Shown: positions 1 to 8,721 of the stretch, piece after piece
Position numbering within the stretch: position 1 is the first letter of the stretch
Layout: each line of letters opens with the position of its first letter
Assembly: GCA_021390615.1 (NCBI GenBank)
Contig: JAJEJU010000024.1
Coordinates: 620,001-684,000 of the forward strand
Direction: 5' to 3'
Length of the DNA stretch: 64,000 nucleotides
DNA from: Rhodanobacteraceae bacterium ZG21-1
Lineage (GTDB): Bacteria; Pseudomonadota; Gammaproteobacteria; Xanthomonadales; Rhodanobacteraceae
Notes under the pieces: generated by a model
The model's input: the letters and a program-made list of their open reading frames with translations, nothing else
What the model was told of the DNA's origin: nothing
Database searches by the model: none
Program-made: the position numbers and the translations under genes

Positions 1-1
1 C

Positions 2-1333
2 GCCATCGACCAGAACGTGGAGAAGCATCTCAAGGCCGAGCCGGCGCGCTGGGCCGCCGCGCAAAAGCGCATCGAGGAGCTGTTCGCCGGCAAGCCGCGT
101 CCGCAGTATTCGGGCGAGCTGCCCAAGGGCAACGAAGGGCTGGGCCTGGGCCTGCTCGGCGTCACCGGCAACCAGCTGGTGGATGCGGAAACCTATGCGC
201 GGATCAAGCAAGAGACTCTGCAGAGCGTGCGCGGCACCGTGCAGGCCGATATCCTGAAGGAAGACCAGGCGCAGAACACCTGCATCTTCAGCACCGAATT
301 CGCGCTGCGCATGATGGGCGACATCCAGCAGTACTTCGTCGACCACAAGGTGCGCAACTTCTACTCGGTGTCGATCTCCGGCTATCACATCGCCGAGGCT
401 GGCGCGAACCCGATCAGCCAGCTCGCCTTCACCCTGTCCAACGGCTTCACCATCGTCGAGTACTACCTCGCGCGCGGCATGCACATCGACGACTTCGCAC
501 CCAACCTGAGCTTCTTCTTCAGCAACGGCATGGACCCGGAGTACACCGTGATCGGCCGCGTGGCCCGCCGCATCTGGGCGCGCGCCATGCGTGAGCGCTA
601 CGGCGCCAGCCCGCGCAGCCAGATGATGAAGTACCACATCCAGACCTCCGGGCGCTCGCTGCACGCGCAGGAAATCCAGTTCAACGACATCCGCACCACC
701 TTGCAGGCGATGTACGCGCTGTTCGACAACTGCAACAGCCTGCACACCAACGCCTACGACGAGGCGATCACCACGCCCACCGAGGAGAGCGTGCGCCGCG
801 CGGTGGCGATCCAGATGATCATCAACAAGGAACTGGGCCTCAACTTCAACGAGAACCCCTGGCAGGGCAGCTATATCGTCGACACCCTCACCGACCTGGT
901 GGAGGAGGCGGTATACAAGGAATTCGAGGCGATCAGCGAGCGCGGCGGCGTGCTCGGCGCGATGGACACCATGTACCAGCGCGGAAAGATCCAGGAAGAG
1001 TCGATGTACTACGAGCACAAGAAGCACGACGGCAGCCTGCCGCTGATCGGCGTGAACACCTTCCTGCCCAAGGACCACGGTGGCGAGATCGCCACCGAGA
1101 TCGAACTGATCCGCTCCACCGAAGAAGAGAAGGGCCAGCAGATCACCAACGTGCAGGCCTACGGCCAGTCCCGCAACAGCCTGCTGCCCGAAAGCCTGCG
1201 CACCCTGCAGAACACCGCCCGCGAGCGGAAGAACGTGTTCGAACAGCTGATGGAAGCCGTGAAATACAACTCGCTGGGGCAGATCTCCCATGCGTTGTAT
1301 GAGGTGGGTGGGGAGTATCGGCGGAATATGTGA
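2..1333 (+). CDS. icmF: Fused isobutyryl-CoA mutase IcmF (C-terminal part, 5' truncated by window)
   Basis: This is the mutase-domain end of an adenosylcobalamin-dependent acyl-CoA mutase. The reading frame is open from base 2, so the true start lies before the window and the first apparent start (GTG at 17) is internal. The protein has the MM_CoA_mutase hallmarks, including [18 protein letters not shown] and [14 protein letters not shown], which form the barrel around the acyl-CoA. IcmF proteins fuse a B12 domain, a G-protein chaperone domain and the mutase. The C-terminal ending in a short [22 protein letters not shown]-like tail, without a B12 domain after the barrel, fits IcmF and not methylmalonyl-CoA mutase, where B12 binding is C-terminal. 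It would interconvert isobutyryl-CoA and butyryl-CoA. It ends with a TGA about 30 bp before the next gene. Confidence 0.88.
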   Translation, partial: AIDQNVEKHLKAEPARWAAAQKRIEELFAGKPRPQYSGELPKGNEGLGLGLLGVTGNQLVDAETYARIKQETLQSVRGTVQADILKEDQAQNTCIFSTEFALRMMGDIQQYFVDHKVRNFYSVSISGYHIAEAGANPISQLAFTLSNGFTIVEYYLARGMHIDDFAPNLSFFFSNGMDPEYTVIGRVARRIWARAMRERYGASPRSQMMKYHIQTSGRSLHAQEIQFNDIRTTLQAMYALFDNCNSLHTNAYDEAITTPTEESVRRAVAIQMIINKELGLNFNENPWQGSYIVDTLTDLVEEAVYKEFEAISERGGVLGAMDTMYQRGKIQEESMYYEHKKHDGSLPLIGVNTFLPKDHGGEIATEIELIRSTEEEKGQQITNVQAYGQSRNSLLPESLRTLQNTARERKNVFEQLMEAVKYNSLGQISHALYEVGGEYRRNM

Positions 1334-1364
1334 CGTCGAAATCAAGCGATGGGGAGGTGCTTTT

Positions 1365-3080
1365 ATGAAGCTCAAGCGGCTATTCGTAATGCTTGCTATG
1401 GCATCTATTTCTCTTAATGCCTCTGCTGCGGCACCCCCGAACAAATTCGTCGGAATATTATACGAGACATGGTTTAACTACATACAAAACAGTGGTGCGT
1501 TCAGCACTTATCCGGTCATGCAGCCCAATCAGTGGATGTATTGGGGTGAGCCTGCTGTGGGCTATTACAAATCTGATGATCCGTCGATCATAAATATGCA
1601 TGCCACTCAGCTCGCCGGGGCTGGAGTCGATTTTATTTTGATCGATTATTCCAATAATAATATCGACAATTCAGATTTGAATGGACCGCTTCCTGCATTG
1701 CTTCAAATCTACCAGCAGAGGCTGCAAGCTGGTACGCCTACGCCAAGGATAGCTTTCTTGACCTCCTCCGCGAATGGAGGGGTGCTCAAGCTATGGCAGC
1801 AAGTCTATTCGAAATATGGTTCTTCCATCTTTTTTAATGATGCCGGTAAGCCGCTGCTCTTATCAGACAATTGTAATGTGGATGGCGCGGCCAATTTTTC
1901 TTGCAAGGAAACGCATGGATTGCTCGATAGCACTGCTACGTGGTCCTTTCTGGAGCGTTCGCCGCAGCCGCTGGTGCTAAATGCAGGCTGGCCGGAGCAG
2001 ATGGCGGTTTCGCCTGCGCAACAAGTCGACTATATGAGCGACGTCGCAACGGCGCATGGCCGATCCTGGGATTCGTCGGCAAACTCGAACACGGGGCCCG
2101 ATCGCCAAAACTATTCGGATCAATGGACGCGGGTGGACTCTACAAGCCCCACGTTTGTCTTGATCAATTCTTGGAATCAATGGGCTTCTATAAACTTTAG
2201 TGGTAATTTTACTGACGAATATGACGAACAATTCAGTACGGATATCGAGCCGCAACTCGGTGGGCATGGCGATAATTATTTGGTGGCGACCGGTCAGCGG
2301 ATAGCTAGATATAAAGCTAATGCGCCAAATCTTTATTTCAGGGATGCCGACACGGGTCTTTGGACGATTAAGTTTGGCCGAAACGGTCAAGCTTTTTCGG
2401 GGTCTAACTTTTCGAATACGTTTGCGTGGGCGGCCGGAGCCAATTACCAGCCTTTTGTGGGGGATTTCAATGGCGATGGCGACACCGATATTGGCCTGCG
2501 AGATACCACGACAGGAAAGTGGTATTTTGCCTTTTCCAATCACGCTGGATATTACAACAACACCTTGGATTTTGATTGGGTGGCGGGTACGCAATACCAA
2601 GCCGTGGTGGGGGATTTCAATGACGATGGTTTGATCGATATCGCTTTGCGTGACGCAACTGACGGGTCATGGCATTTTGCCTTTTCAGATGGCAAGGGTA
2701 ATTTTTCCAACACTCGAGGATTTACTTGGCTCGCTGGAGCCCAGTATCAACCTGTTGCTGGCGATTTCAATGGCGACGGACGCACGGATATCGCGCTTCG
2801 CGATGCTACGACCGGAATCTGGTATTTTGCGTATTTTGATGGGGTGAGCTCTTACGATAACGTAACGACTTTTCAGTGGGTGGCTGGCGCGAACTATCAG
2901 CCAATCGTGGGGGATTTTGATTGCGATGGCAAGGAAGATATAGGGCTGCGCGACACCAATACCGGAAAAATCTACCTTGCAAATGCACTCGGTTCAATGC
3001 GTTTCGATAACTACACCACCATTCCCTGGAAAGCCGGAAGCGGCATTTCGATTTCCGGTGATCCGCTGCAATGTCGTTAA
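1365..3080 (+). CDS. Secreted glycoside-hydrolase-like protein with C-terminal FG-GAP/VCBS repeats
   Basis: I chose the ATG at 1365 because a strong ribosome site (GGGGAGGTG, 1351-1359) precedes it and the protein then begins with a clean signal peptide (MKLKRLFVMLAMASISLNASA). The longer frame back to 1290 overlaps icmF. Residues about 25-330 look like a TIM barrel of the GH71/GH99-like type (VGILYETWF, AGVDFILIDYS, LINSWNQWAS, and a DNYL end), which would cleave glycans. No family was verified. Residues about 315-570 are five 50-residue blades with Ca-binding GDFNGDGxTDIxLRD motifs, as in VCBS/FG-GAP propellers. The gene is visibly AT-richer than its surroundings (about half G+C), which suggests transfer. 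Likely exported and acting outside the cell. Confidence 0.75.
   Translation: MKLKRLFVMLAMASISLNASAAAPPNKFVGILYETWFNYIQNSGAFSTYPVMQPNQWMYWGEPAVGYYKSDDPSIINMHATQLAGAGVDFILIDYSNNNIDNSDLNGPLPALLQIYQQRLQAGTPTPRIAFLTSSANGGVLKLWQQVYSKYGSSIFFNDAGKPLLLSDNCNVDGAANFSCKETHGLLDSTATWSFLERSPQPLVLNAGWPEQMAVSPAQQVDYMSDVATAHGRSWDSSANSNTGPDRQNYSDQWTRVDSTSPTFVLINSWNQWASINFSGNFTDEYDEQFSTDIEPQLGGHGDNYLVATGQRIARYKANAPNLYFRDADTGLWTIKFGRNGQAFSGSNFSNTFAWAAGANYQPFVGDFNGDGDTDIGLRDTTTGKWYFAFSNHAGYYNNTLDFDWVAGTQYQAVVGDFNDDGLIDIALRDATDGSWHFAFSDGKGNFSNTRGFTWLAGAQYQPVAGDFNGDGRTDIALRDATTGIWYFAYFDGVSSYDNVTTFQWVAGANYQPIVGDFDCDGKEDIGLRDTNTGKIYLANALGSMRFDNYTTIPWKAGSGISISGDPLQCR
2310..3059 (+). repeat. In-frame 150-bp tandem repeats encoding VCBS blades
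   Basis: Glycine codons of the motif GDF occur at 2460, 2610, 2760 and 2910, exactly 150 bp apart, with a degenerate first unit from about 2310. Each unit carries YQxxxGDFxxDGxxDIxLRDxxTGxWYFA. The copies have diverged in codon use, so the array is an old protein repeat rather than a fresh DNA duplication. The spacing without indels suggests purifying selection on blade length. Confidence 0.85.
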
Positions 3081-3163
3081 TTTTACTGGAATAGCACGTT
3101 AAATGCCGTCCCGAAGGATTGACGGTGATTATACGACTCAATCCATTGGGCTGTTCAGATCGT

Positions 3164-3439
3164 TTAGTCGCCGCGATGCTGGCTCCACACGTCGTTAAAT
3201 TGCGACGAGTGGATTTCCATGATCACCTCTGGTGTATCCGCCGGCAAAGTGCCGGCAGCTACCATGGCGTCTCTGATCGTTTTCAGCTTTCCTCGTGCGA
3301 TGTTGATCGCGGTTTTGTACCTATCCGGATGGGATGTTCCTCCGTTCGCAGTGGCATCGCTGAATATTTTTTCCTGCTTCTTCACATCGCTTTGCGCCTG
3401 GTTGTAATCCTCCAGGGTGTAAGCATCATTGTTCGTCAT
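3164..3439 (-). CDS. Small hypothetical protein (91 aa)
   Basis: I do not recognise this protein. It is 91 residues, hydrophilic, rich in Asp, Ala and Lys, with no signal peptide or membrane segment, and predicted mainly helical (KKQEKIFSDATANGG, INIARGKLKTIRDAMVAAG). The start is supported by GGAG (in GGACAGGAGCC) nine bases before the ATG on the minus strand. It ends convergently with the glycosidase-like gene and sits upstream, on the same strand, of nothing obvious. It lies within the lower-G+C island, so it may have arrived with its neighbours. A cytoplasmic helical protein is all that can be said. Confidence 0.6.
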   Translation of the reverse strand: MTNNDAYTLEDYNQAQSDVKKQEKIFSDATANGGTSHPDRYKTAINIARGKLKTIRDAMVAAGTLPADTPEVIMEIHSSQFNDVWSQHRGD

Positions 3440-3629
3440 CCCGTTGGCTCCTGTCCTAAAGTTCTGAGCTTGCCGCTCAGTGATCCTGTGGTAAAGGAAG
3501 GGCGCGCGAGTCTGTGCGCCAGCGCATGCTTGCCTGAGCAGGCGTGCGGATGTCTATCGTCGTAAAAGAGGCGGTGTTTCGAAAGGTGCCGGTGAGACTC
3601 TCCAGCACCTCTCTTGAGCAGCCTGCAGC

Positions 3630-4253
3630 TCATTCGCTTCCACGGAAGTGAAACGACACCACGTCCCAATGCTGCACGTCGCTGGGTGCGAAGGTCACCT
3701 TGCTTATCGTGTTCGCCGCATTTGCATTGAATGCTGCATGGGTATTGGGTTTGAGGTTCTCGACCGTGGCGACGAGCCTGGTCGGGTCGACTAGGACATT
3801 CGCATAGGTGTCCAGGTTGATCTGCGAGCCGTTTGCATCTGTAGGCCGTGGCTGGCCGGTGCCCGGCACTTCACTTGCTGGCGTCGGTGAAATCGTGAGC
3901 TGCTTATGCGCCGCCAATGCCAGCTCTGCCGGCGAAACACCCGGGACGGGCTGCGTTTGGCACTCTGTAATGGACTGCAAAGGCAGCCGTGCTTCTGATG
4001 CGCCCTCTGCGGAGCCGAAATTCACTGGGACCCGAGCATAGGAGGAGGCCGGGAATCCGTTCTTCACCATTGGGTGGTATGGATGCGTGGTCATGCGCTT
4101 CATCGCAGAGGCATCCAGTACGTCGTTTCCGCTGCTTTTCTCAATGGAGGCTTCTACTGCGATTCCGTGATAGTCGACCAGGATCAGCAGTACGGTCTCC
4201 CCAGCAATCATGTGCCCATCGGCATCCAACGGCCATGGTGCACCATCCAGCAT
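3630..4253 (-). CDS. TonB C-terminal-domain-like protein, N-terminus uncertain
   Basis: Residues about 15-75 match the fold of the TonB C-terminal domain: GETVLLILVDYHGIAVEASI, then KSSGNDVLDASAMKRM, then a short strand ending VPVNF. In TonB this domain contacts outer-membrane receptors. Unlike a normal TonB, this protein shows no N-terminal membrane anchor and no proline-rich spacer. About 130 unrecognised residues follow the domain. The frame is open for about 20 codons upstream of the ATG at 4253 but contains only CTG as a possible start. The missing anchor may mean a truncated gene or a frameshift near 4310. It could instead be a stand-alone periplasmic protein whose export signal has been lost. 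Confidence 0.55.
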   Translation of the reverse strand: MLDGAPWPLDADGHMIAGETVLLILVDYHGIAVEASIEKSSGNDVLDASAMKRMTTHPYHPMVKNGFPASSYARVPVNFGSAEGASEARLPLQSITECQTQPVPGVSPAELALAAHKQLTISPTPASEVPGTGQPRPTDANGSQINLDTYANVLVDPTRLVATVENLKPNTHAAFNANAANTISKVTFAPSDVQHWDVVSFHFRGSE

Positions 4254-4559
4254 GGGGCGATGTTGCGGTAGCGTGGCCGCATGCTGGTTATCGGCCAGTG
4301 GTGACAGCGGCCATCACACGCGGACTGATCGCGGTAGGTCGTGCGAATCGTTTTAACGCAGCATGCGTCTGGTCATCCACGGCGGGCGATTGGCCGCATA
4401 TCTAAGGCTACAAGCCGCTGGTCGCTCTACCGCCAGCGTCGTTCATCGGCCTGGGTCGCATAAAATTGCGATATAGCGTGAAATATTGCACCATGGCCGT
4501 GGATCACTCAGGCGCCATCCTTGGGCGTGAGCGCCGCGGGCAAAAAAGGAGATTTGACA

Positions 4560-5768
4560 ATGCAGGTGTTAATGAAGAAAGCGATAATTATCATATGTGC
4601 CATTGCCATCTTTGTCTCTCTGGACGCTTACGCGGCAGATGCTCCACCGCTTGACATTACCTTGAGCAAATCAAGCAATGTTCGAGAATCAGAAGCAGGC
4701 GTCATCTTGGTCAGTATCACCAATCATTCGACCGAAACCTTGCTTTTGCCAAAGCCATTTACGCCATTGCTTCAACCTGAGCATCGGCTAATGAACAATA
4801 TATTTCTTGTTACGGACGAGGCCGGAAAGCCGGTGCGTTTCATTGGTCGGGCTATTCGCATGTCTCCTGATGCAAAGCAGGAATATTTCACCAGGATCGA
4901 GCCTGGGCAAAGCCTCGCCACAGTAGTTCATCTGGATTCCGACTATGAAATAAGTGCAGGCGGATCATTCGCCGTCAGTTACGAGCAATGGTATGGCGGA
5001 CTTGAACAATATAAAACGAATGACGTTCCACTTAAGAAAATCAAAAGCAATGTGCTGCACATATACGTCAATACGAGTCTGATCAATGGCGTCAAGATGT
5101 CGATGGCTATAAGTGCGGCGACAACTGATGATCCTGGCAAGCCTTGTGACGCTGCAGCTCAGCTTCCTGCTATCAAATCCGCAGAGAACGTCGCGTTAAA
5201 ATTTGCTGCAAACGGCCAAGATGCCATGACTAAGATGTACAGCTTCAGCACGGCAACGGAGTCTGGAAAACAGGTTTTTCGCGCAAAGGTTCTGCCGACC
5301 ACCGATTACACTTATTGGTTCGGCAAGCCCGAAAATGACTCGCCCTCCTTTCCAAAAGTGCCGCTTGTCTCTGATGTATGGACGCAAACGGACTTTATTC
5401 CATTTCATATCGTACGGGGCACATATAATCGATTGCTGTCCTCTCCAACCTACATGTGCGGATGTCGCAGTGACTACCCACCTACGACTGCCGCTTGGGC
5501 CGAAACACCCAAGCCGTATCTAATTCATATTTGCGACTTTTTCTTTAGTATCCCGAAATTTGAATTCGGATCGGATAGCCAAGTATTGACCATGTTGCAC
5601 GAATTGACGCATTTCGACGACAAATACGCGCCTTATATCGGCGATTTTCCCAATGGATACGGTCATGCAGCGGCACATAATTTGGCACTCTCCAACAGGC
5701 CGCAAGCTGTTACAAATGCCGACAACTATGCGTATTTCCTCGAAGCCATAAATAAGAATTACAAGTAA
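4560..5768 (+). CDS. Secreted M35-family (deuterolysin-like) zinc endopeptidase
   Basis: The ATG at 4560 has AAAGGAG upstream and opens a signal peptide (KKAIIIICAIAIFVSLDAYA). The last 70 residues carry HELTH, the zinc site with catalytic Glu, followed by a GYGHAAAHNLALSN stretch and NADNYAYFLE. That is the C-terminal layout of M35 aspzincins (deuterolysin, peptidyl-Lys metallopeptidase). The N-terminal 180 residues, with an NHSTETLLLP beta-sandwich look, resemble the pro-region of bacterial M35 enzymes. The third ligand motif GTxDxxYG appears as GDFPNGYG, with the Asp two places early, so activity or an alternative ligand should be tested. G+C is low (near 42 percent in places), like the glycosidase-like gene. 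It is probably a secreted degradative or virulence-type protease. Confidence 0.78.
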   Translation: MQVLMKKAIIIICAIAIFVSLDAYAADAPPLDITLSKSSNVRESEAGVILVSITNHSTETLLLPKPFTPLLQPEHRLMNNIFLVTDEAGKPVRFIGRAIRMSPDAKQEYFTRIEPGQSLATVVHLDSDYEISAGGSFAVSYEQWYGGLEQYKTNDVPLKKIKSNVLHIYVNTSLINGVKMSMAISAATTDDPGKPCDAAAQLPAIKSAENVALKFAANGQDAMTKMYSFSTATESGKQVFRAKVLPTTDYTYWFGKPENDSPSFPKVPLVSDVWTQTDFIPFHIVRGTYNRLLSSPTYMCGCRSDYPPTTAAWAETPKPYLIHICDFFFSIPKFEFGSDSQVLTMLHELTHFDDKYAPYIGDFPNGYGHAAAHNLALSNRPQAVTNADNYAYFLEAINKNYK

Positions 5769-6134
5769 AGCTATGGGTGACGTGCCGCGTTGCGGCCGTC
5801 CTATACACGTGGTGTATTGCTCAGCGCCACGTTGGGCGGTAGCGATACAGACGCAGCGCGATCATGGTTTGTTGTACGCACTGTACGCATTCGCTGCATG
5901 TGTGGCGACGCAGGCGGCGGCGTTGGAATTTTCCAACTGTGCCAGGCGACGCAAGAGGCGCTTGTCCTTGACGTGACTGCCCTTCGATCTTCCCGGCATT
6001 CAGCAGCATGTGGTGCGGCGGGCGACAATCGATTGTCATGCTTTCGACGATCTTGACGGCTAGGGCTACCTACTGTGTCTGTAGCAAACGCTAGGATGGT
6101 TTAGCTGACCTCTATGCACCGTTCGCAGGTGCGC
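5769..6134. other. Intergenic, no gene recognised
   Basis: This is a convergent gap between the M35 peptidase and the proline-rich membrane protein. Base composition returns to high G+C here. The open frames are short, overlap each other on both strands and show no protein-like pattern or ribosome site. No clear terminator hairpin was found. Confidence 0.5.
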
Positions 6135-7052
6135 TCAGTGCGAATCCCCGCTCGAAGCCGCCGCCGGCGCAGCGGACTCTGCTGCTGCACGCTTAGGCGT
6201 ATCCACCGGGCACCAGGTCTTGAGCCGCTTGCCTGCGCGGAACAGATCGATGCATTCGCGCATTTCGGCCTTGAAAGCAAGGTCGGGCGTGTTGGCCGGG
6301 CAGCCGTACGACAGGGGTTTGGTGTCTTTGTATTCGGCGATGCAGGTCGACAGCGGCGGCGGTGCGGCGGCGTGCGGGTTGTCGGCCAGCGGTGCCGGCG
6401 GCAGGCTCAGGCGTGCGTCGCCATCCTTGGGCGAGGGCGGTATCGGCGGCGAGCCGCACAGCGGGTTGAAGCCGTGGCGCTTGGGATCGCAGATGCTCTT
6501 GGCAATTCCCTGGATCGCATCGCCGACATGGCGGCTCACCGCACCGCCGGCCGTCTCGTTCGCAGGCGGGAAATATTTGTCGAAGCGCGTGGCCTTGTAA
6601 TGCAGCGGGTTGTCGTTGTGCTGCATGATCCGGCGATCGTCCGCAGGTTGATCCGACGCAGCCTTGGCGACAGTCGACGCGTAGGCGGGCTGTGTCGTGG
6701 GCGGCAGCTGCACCAGGCCGCCTTTGACGAATCCGCTGACGGCGGGCGGCGGGGCCGACGCGACCACCGGCGCAGGCGGCGCTGGATGATCCGGCTCGAC
6801 CGGCGTGGCACGAGGCGGCTTGGGTGGCGCCACCGGGCGCACACGAGCCGTCTCCGCCGGCGGCGGTGGCGCCGACTTGGGCGGCGGGATGGGCTCGGGC
6901 GGCGGCGCGATGCGCGGCTTGCTGGAATGATCGATCAGATGGATGACCAGGGCCTGATCGATATCGGCACGCGCCACCGCCGGATGTGGCGACTTGTGCT
7001 GCATCTCGTACCACAGCACCAGCGCAAACAGCGCGTGCAGCAGCACCACCAA
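6135..7052 (-). CDS. Membrane-anchored proline-rich protein (TonB-like architecture, function unknown)
   Basis: The protein has one N-terminal membrane segment (LVVLLHALFALVLWYEM), then about 80 residues of proline-rich linker (PPPEPIPPPKSAPPPP), then a cysteine-containing C-terminal region with six Cys (ICDPKRHGFNPLCG, CIAEYKDT, YGCPAN, ECIDLF, TWCPVD). The architecture resembles TonB or TolA: cytoplasmic stub, inner-membrane anchor, periplasm-spanning spacer. The terminal domain is not TonB_C, and it ends in an Ala-rich tail. The only in-frame start codon is TTG at 7052, directly in the membrane segment. The frame continues upstream with protein-like coding, so the N-terminus is probably longer (see findings). 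A role in envelope bridging is inference. Confidence 0.6.
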   Translation of the reverse strand: MVVLLHALFALVLWYEMQHKSPHPAVARADIDQALVIHLIDHSSKPRIAPPPEPIPPPKSAPPPPAETARVRPVAPPKPPRATPVEPDHPAPPAPVVASAPPPAVSGFVKGGLVQLPPTTQPAYASTVAKAASDQPADDRRIMQHNDNPLHYKATRFDKYFPPANETAGGAVSRHVGDAIQGIAKSICDPKRHGFNPLCGSPPIPPSPKDGDARLSLPPAPLADNPHAAAPPPLSTCIAEYKDTKPLSYGCPANTPDLAFKAEMRECIDLFRAGKRLKTWCPVDTPKRAAAESAAPAAASSGDSH

Positions 7053-7401
7053 GGCCAGCGCGAGCGAACGCGCCGGGTCGATCAGTGGCGACTGTCGCCA
7101 GCGTCTGCGTACCAGGGCTTCGCGCGTTTCGCTGTCGAGCAGGGCCAGGCCGCGCGCACGATCCCCTTCCTGTCGATGTCGGTCTTGCTCGGAATGTTCG
7201 ATGACACGGCCTTATTCAAGTTCTAACCAATGACCCAGGCGAAGCCTGCGTTTGCTGCCGGCGCGTGTCGAGGTCGATCATGCGTAGACAGGTTCTTTTA
7301 TCCGTGGTTCCCCGGATCGGAGAGCACAAGCCGGACTGCACCTGCTCCGCAAATTGTTTCGGCGCCGCAGTCGCCAGCGCTGGTGCTCGATCTCCGCATG
7401 C

Positions 7402-8157
7402 TTATGACGAGTGCTGCCGGTAGAACTGCTCGAGCTGCCGATGCACCTCCGGCAAATGCTCGCGTAAGGCTGCCGGCGCCTCGAAGAATTGCTCGCTGGT
7501 CACCGCGAAGAATTCAGCCGGACTTTCGAGGCCGTACGGGTCGATCGGCAGCTCGCCGCCTTTGCGCCGTTCACCCTGCAGGCGATTCCACGTGCTGGAG
7601 AAGATCTGCGACCACGCGCGGCGATCCATGCGCCGGTGCAAGGGCGGAAAGCCGTTGGCTTCCCCGTTGAGCAGGTCGAGCTTGTGCGCCATTTCGTGGA
7701 TGACTACGTTGTGTCCCGGCTCCTTGCCGGCATTCAGCACATCCGCCCACGACAGGATCACCGGCCCGCGCCCCCATGCCTCGCCGGCCAGCATGGCGTC
7801 GCTCTGGTGAACCACGCCCGCGGCATCCACTTGCTGGCGGCGAGGGATGAACGCGTCCGGATACACGATGATGCTGCGCCAGCCGTCATACCAGTCCAGG
7901 CCCAGCTTCAGGATGGGGATGCAAGCGTGGGTCGCGAGCAGGACCAGATCGGCGTCGTCGAGCTGCAGGCCCTGGACGGGTTCGATGGATTTGCGGTTGA
8001 GGAACAAGGTGGCAAGCACACGCAGCGTGGCCTGGTCGGAAGCGCCCAGCCGGCGCGCGGGAGCGCAGCGCCGCAATGCTTCCTGCCACAGCTCTTCGGC
8101 AATGGGATGCTTAGCGACGATACGCCGCACGCGCCAGTTTCTGATGCTGTCGAACAT
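7402..8157 (-). CDS. mtfA: MtfA-type zinc-dependent peptidase (M90 family)
   Basis: The protein is 251 aa, the usual size for MtfA. It has the zinc motif HEMAH (residues 154-158) followed by KLDLLNG, and the family block EFFAVTSEQFFEAP near residue 215, where the distant Glu ligand lies. In E. coli MtfA is a cytosolic aminopeptidase that binds the repressor Mlc and so affects ptsG. In Xanthomonadales the partner is unknown. The start at 8157 gives MFDSIRNWRVRR, a common beginning in this family. The gene stands alone, transcribed away from the TPR gene across a 560-bp gap. The assignment is firm and the Mlc link is not implied here. Confidence 0.9.
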   Translation of the reverse strand: MFDSIRNWRVRRIVAKHPIAEELWQEALRRCAPARRLGASDQATLRVLATLFLNRKSIEPVQGLQLDDADLVLLATHACIPILKLGLDWYDGWRSIIVYPDAFIPRRQQVDAAGVVHQSDAMLAGEAWGRGPVILSWADVLNAGKEPGHNVVIHEMAHKLDLLNGEANGFPPLHRRMDRRAWSQIFSSTWNRLQGERRKGGELPIDPYGLESPAEFFAVTSEQFFEAPAALREHLPEVHRQLEQFYRQHSS

Positions 8158-8721
8158 GACTACAGGCTGCTGAGTGTGGCCAAGGACATCAGGTCCGATG
8201 TGCGCTTTCTCAAGGCTGGCGACAAAGAAAGTGTGGCCAGTTCATTCCGGCCTATGTGACGGGGGACTTGTCTTTACCGAGCTGCCGGCGGTTTCAGGAA
8301 GTGCACCATCGGGCTACGGGCGATGGCACGCGGCGCTGCCGGAAGCGGTCCGGGCTGGTGATCTCGCTCGCATCGATGGCGCAGGAGCAATCAAGTTCGC
8401 AGGCACGCGGGTATCCAAGTTGCGGACGGATGGCCTCGAGGTCTCCGCCACCAGCTTCTGCATGGTGAGCGAATGGCGTGCGGCACGACACTCGCCCCAC
8501 CAAGCACGCATGGCGAGCCAGTCCACCCGCTGGACAGGGACATTAGTAATCCCCGCAGGCAAGTGGAATCCGGCCTGGGTTACGGATTCGAGACAGTCCG
8601 GATGGGGGGTGGTATCGTCTTTGGTCGAGGGGGCGCCGAGTTCGATGCTAGCCGGGATGTGGCTCGTCATCGCGCGCAGCGCTTATCTGAGGACAAGGTT
8701 TGTCTAAGGACTGGGGGGCAT
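8158..8721. other. Intergenic, no secure gene
   Basis: This is a divergent gap between mtfA and the TPR membrane protein. A minus-strand open frame at 8314-8670 (118 codons) and overlapping plus-strand frames exist, but none has a recognisable domain or good ribosome site. The region presumably carries the promoters of both flanking genes, though I could not place them. Confidence 0.45.

Noticed and set aside
6114-7226. 370-codon plus-strand frame opposite the proline-rich gene
   Set aside because: Arg/Gly-rich antisense of a Pro/Ala-rich gene. The minus strand has the membrane segment and Cys pattern of a real protein.
8314-8670. 118-codon minus-strand frame in the mtfA/TPR gap
   Set aside because: No ribosome site, domain or hydrophobic pattern. 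Overlapping plus-strand frames are equally long.
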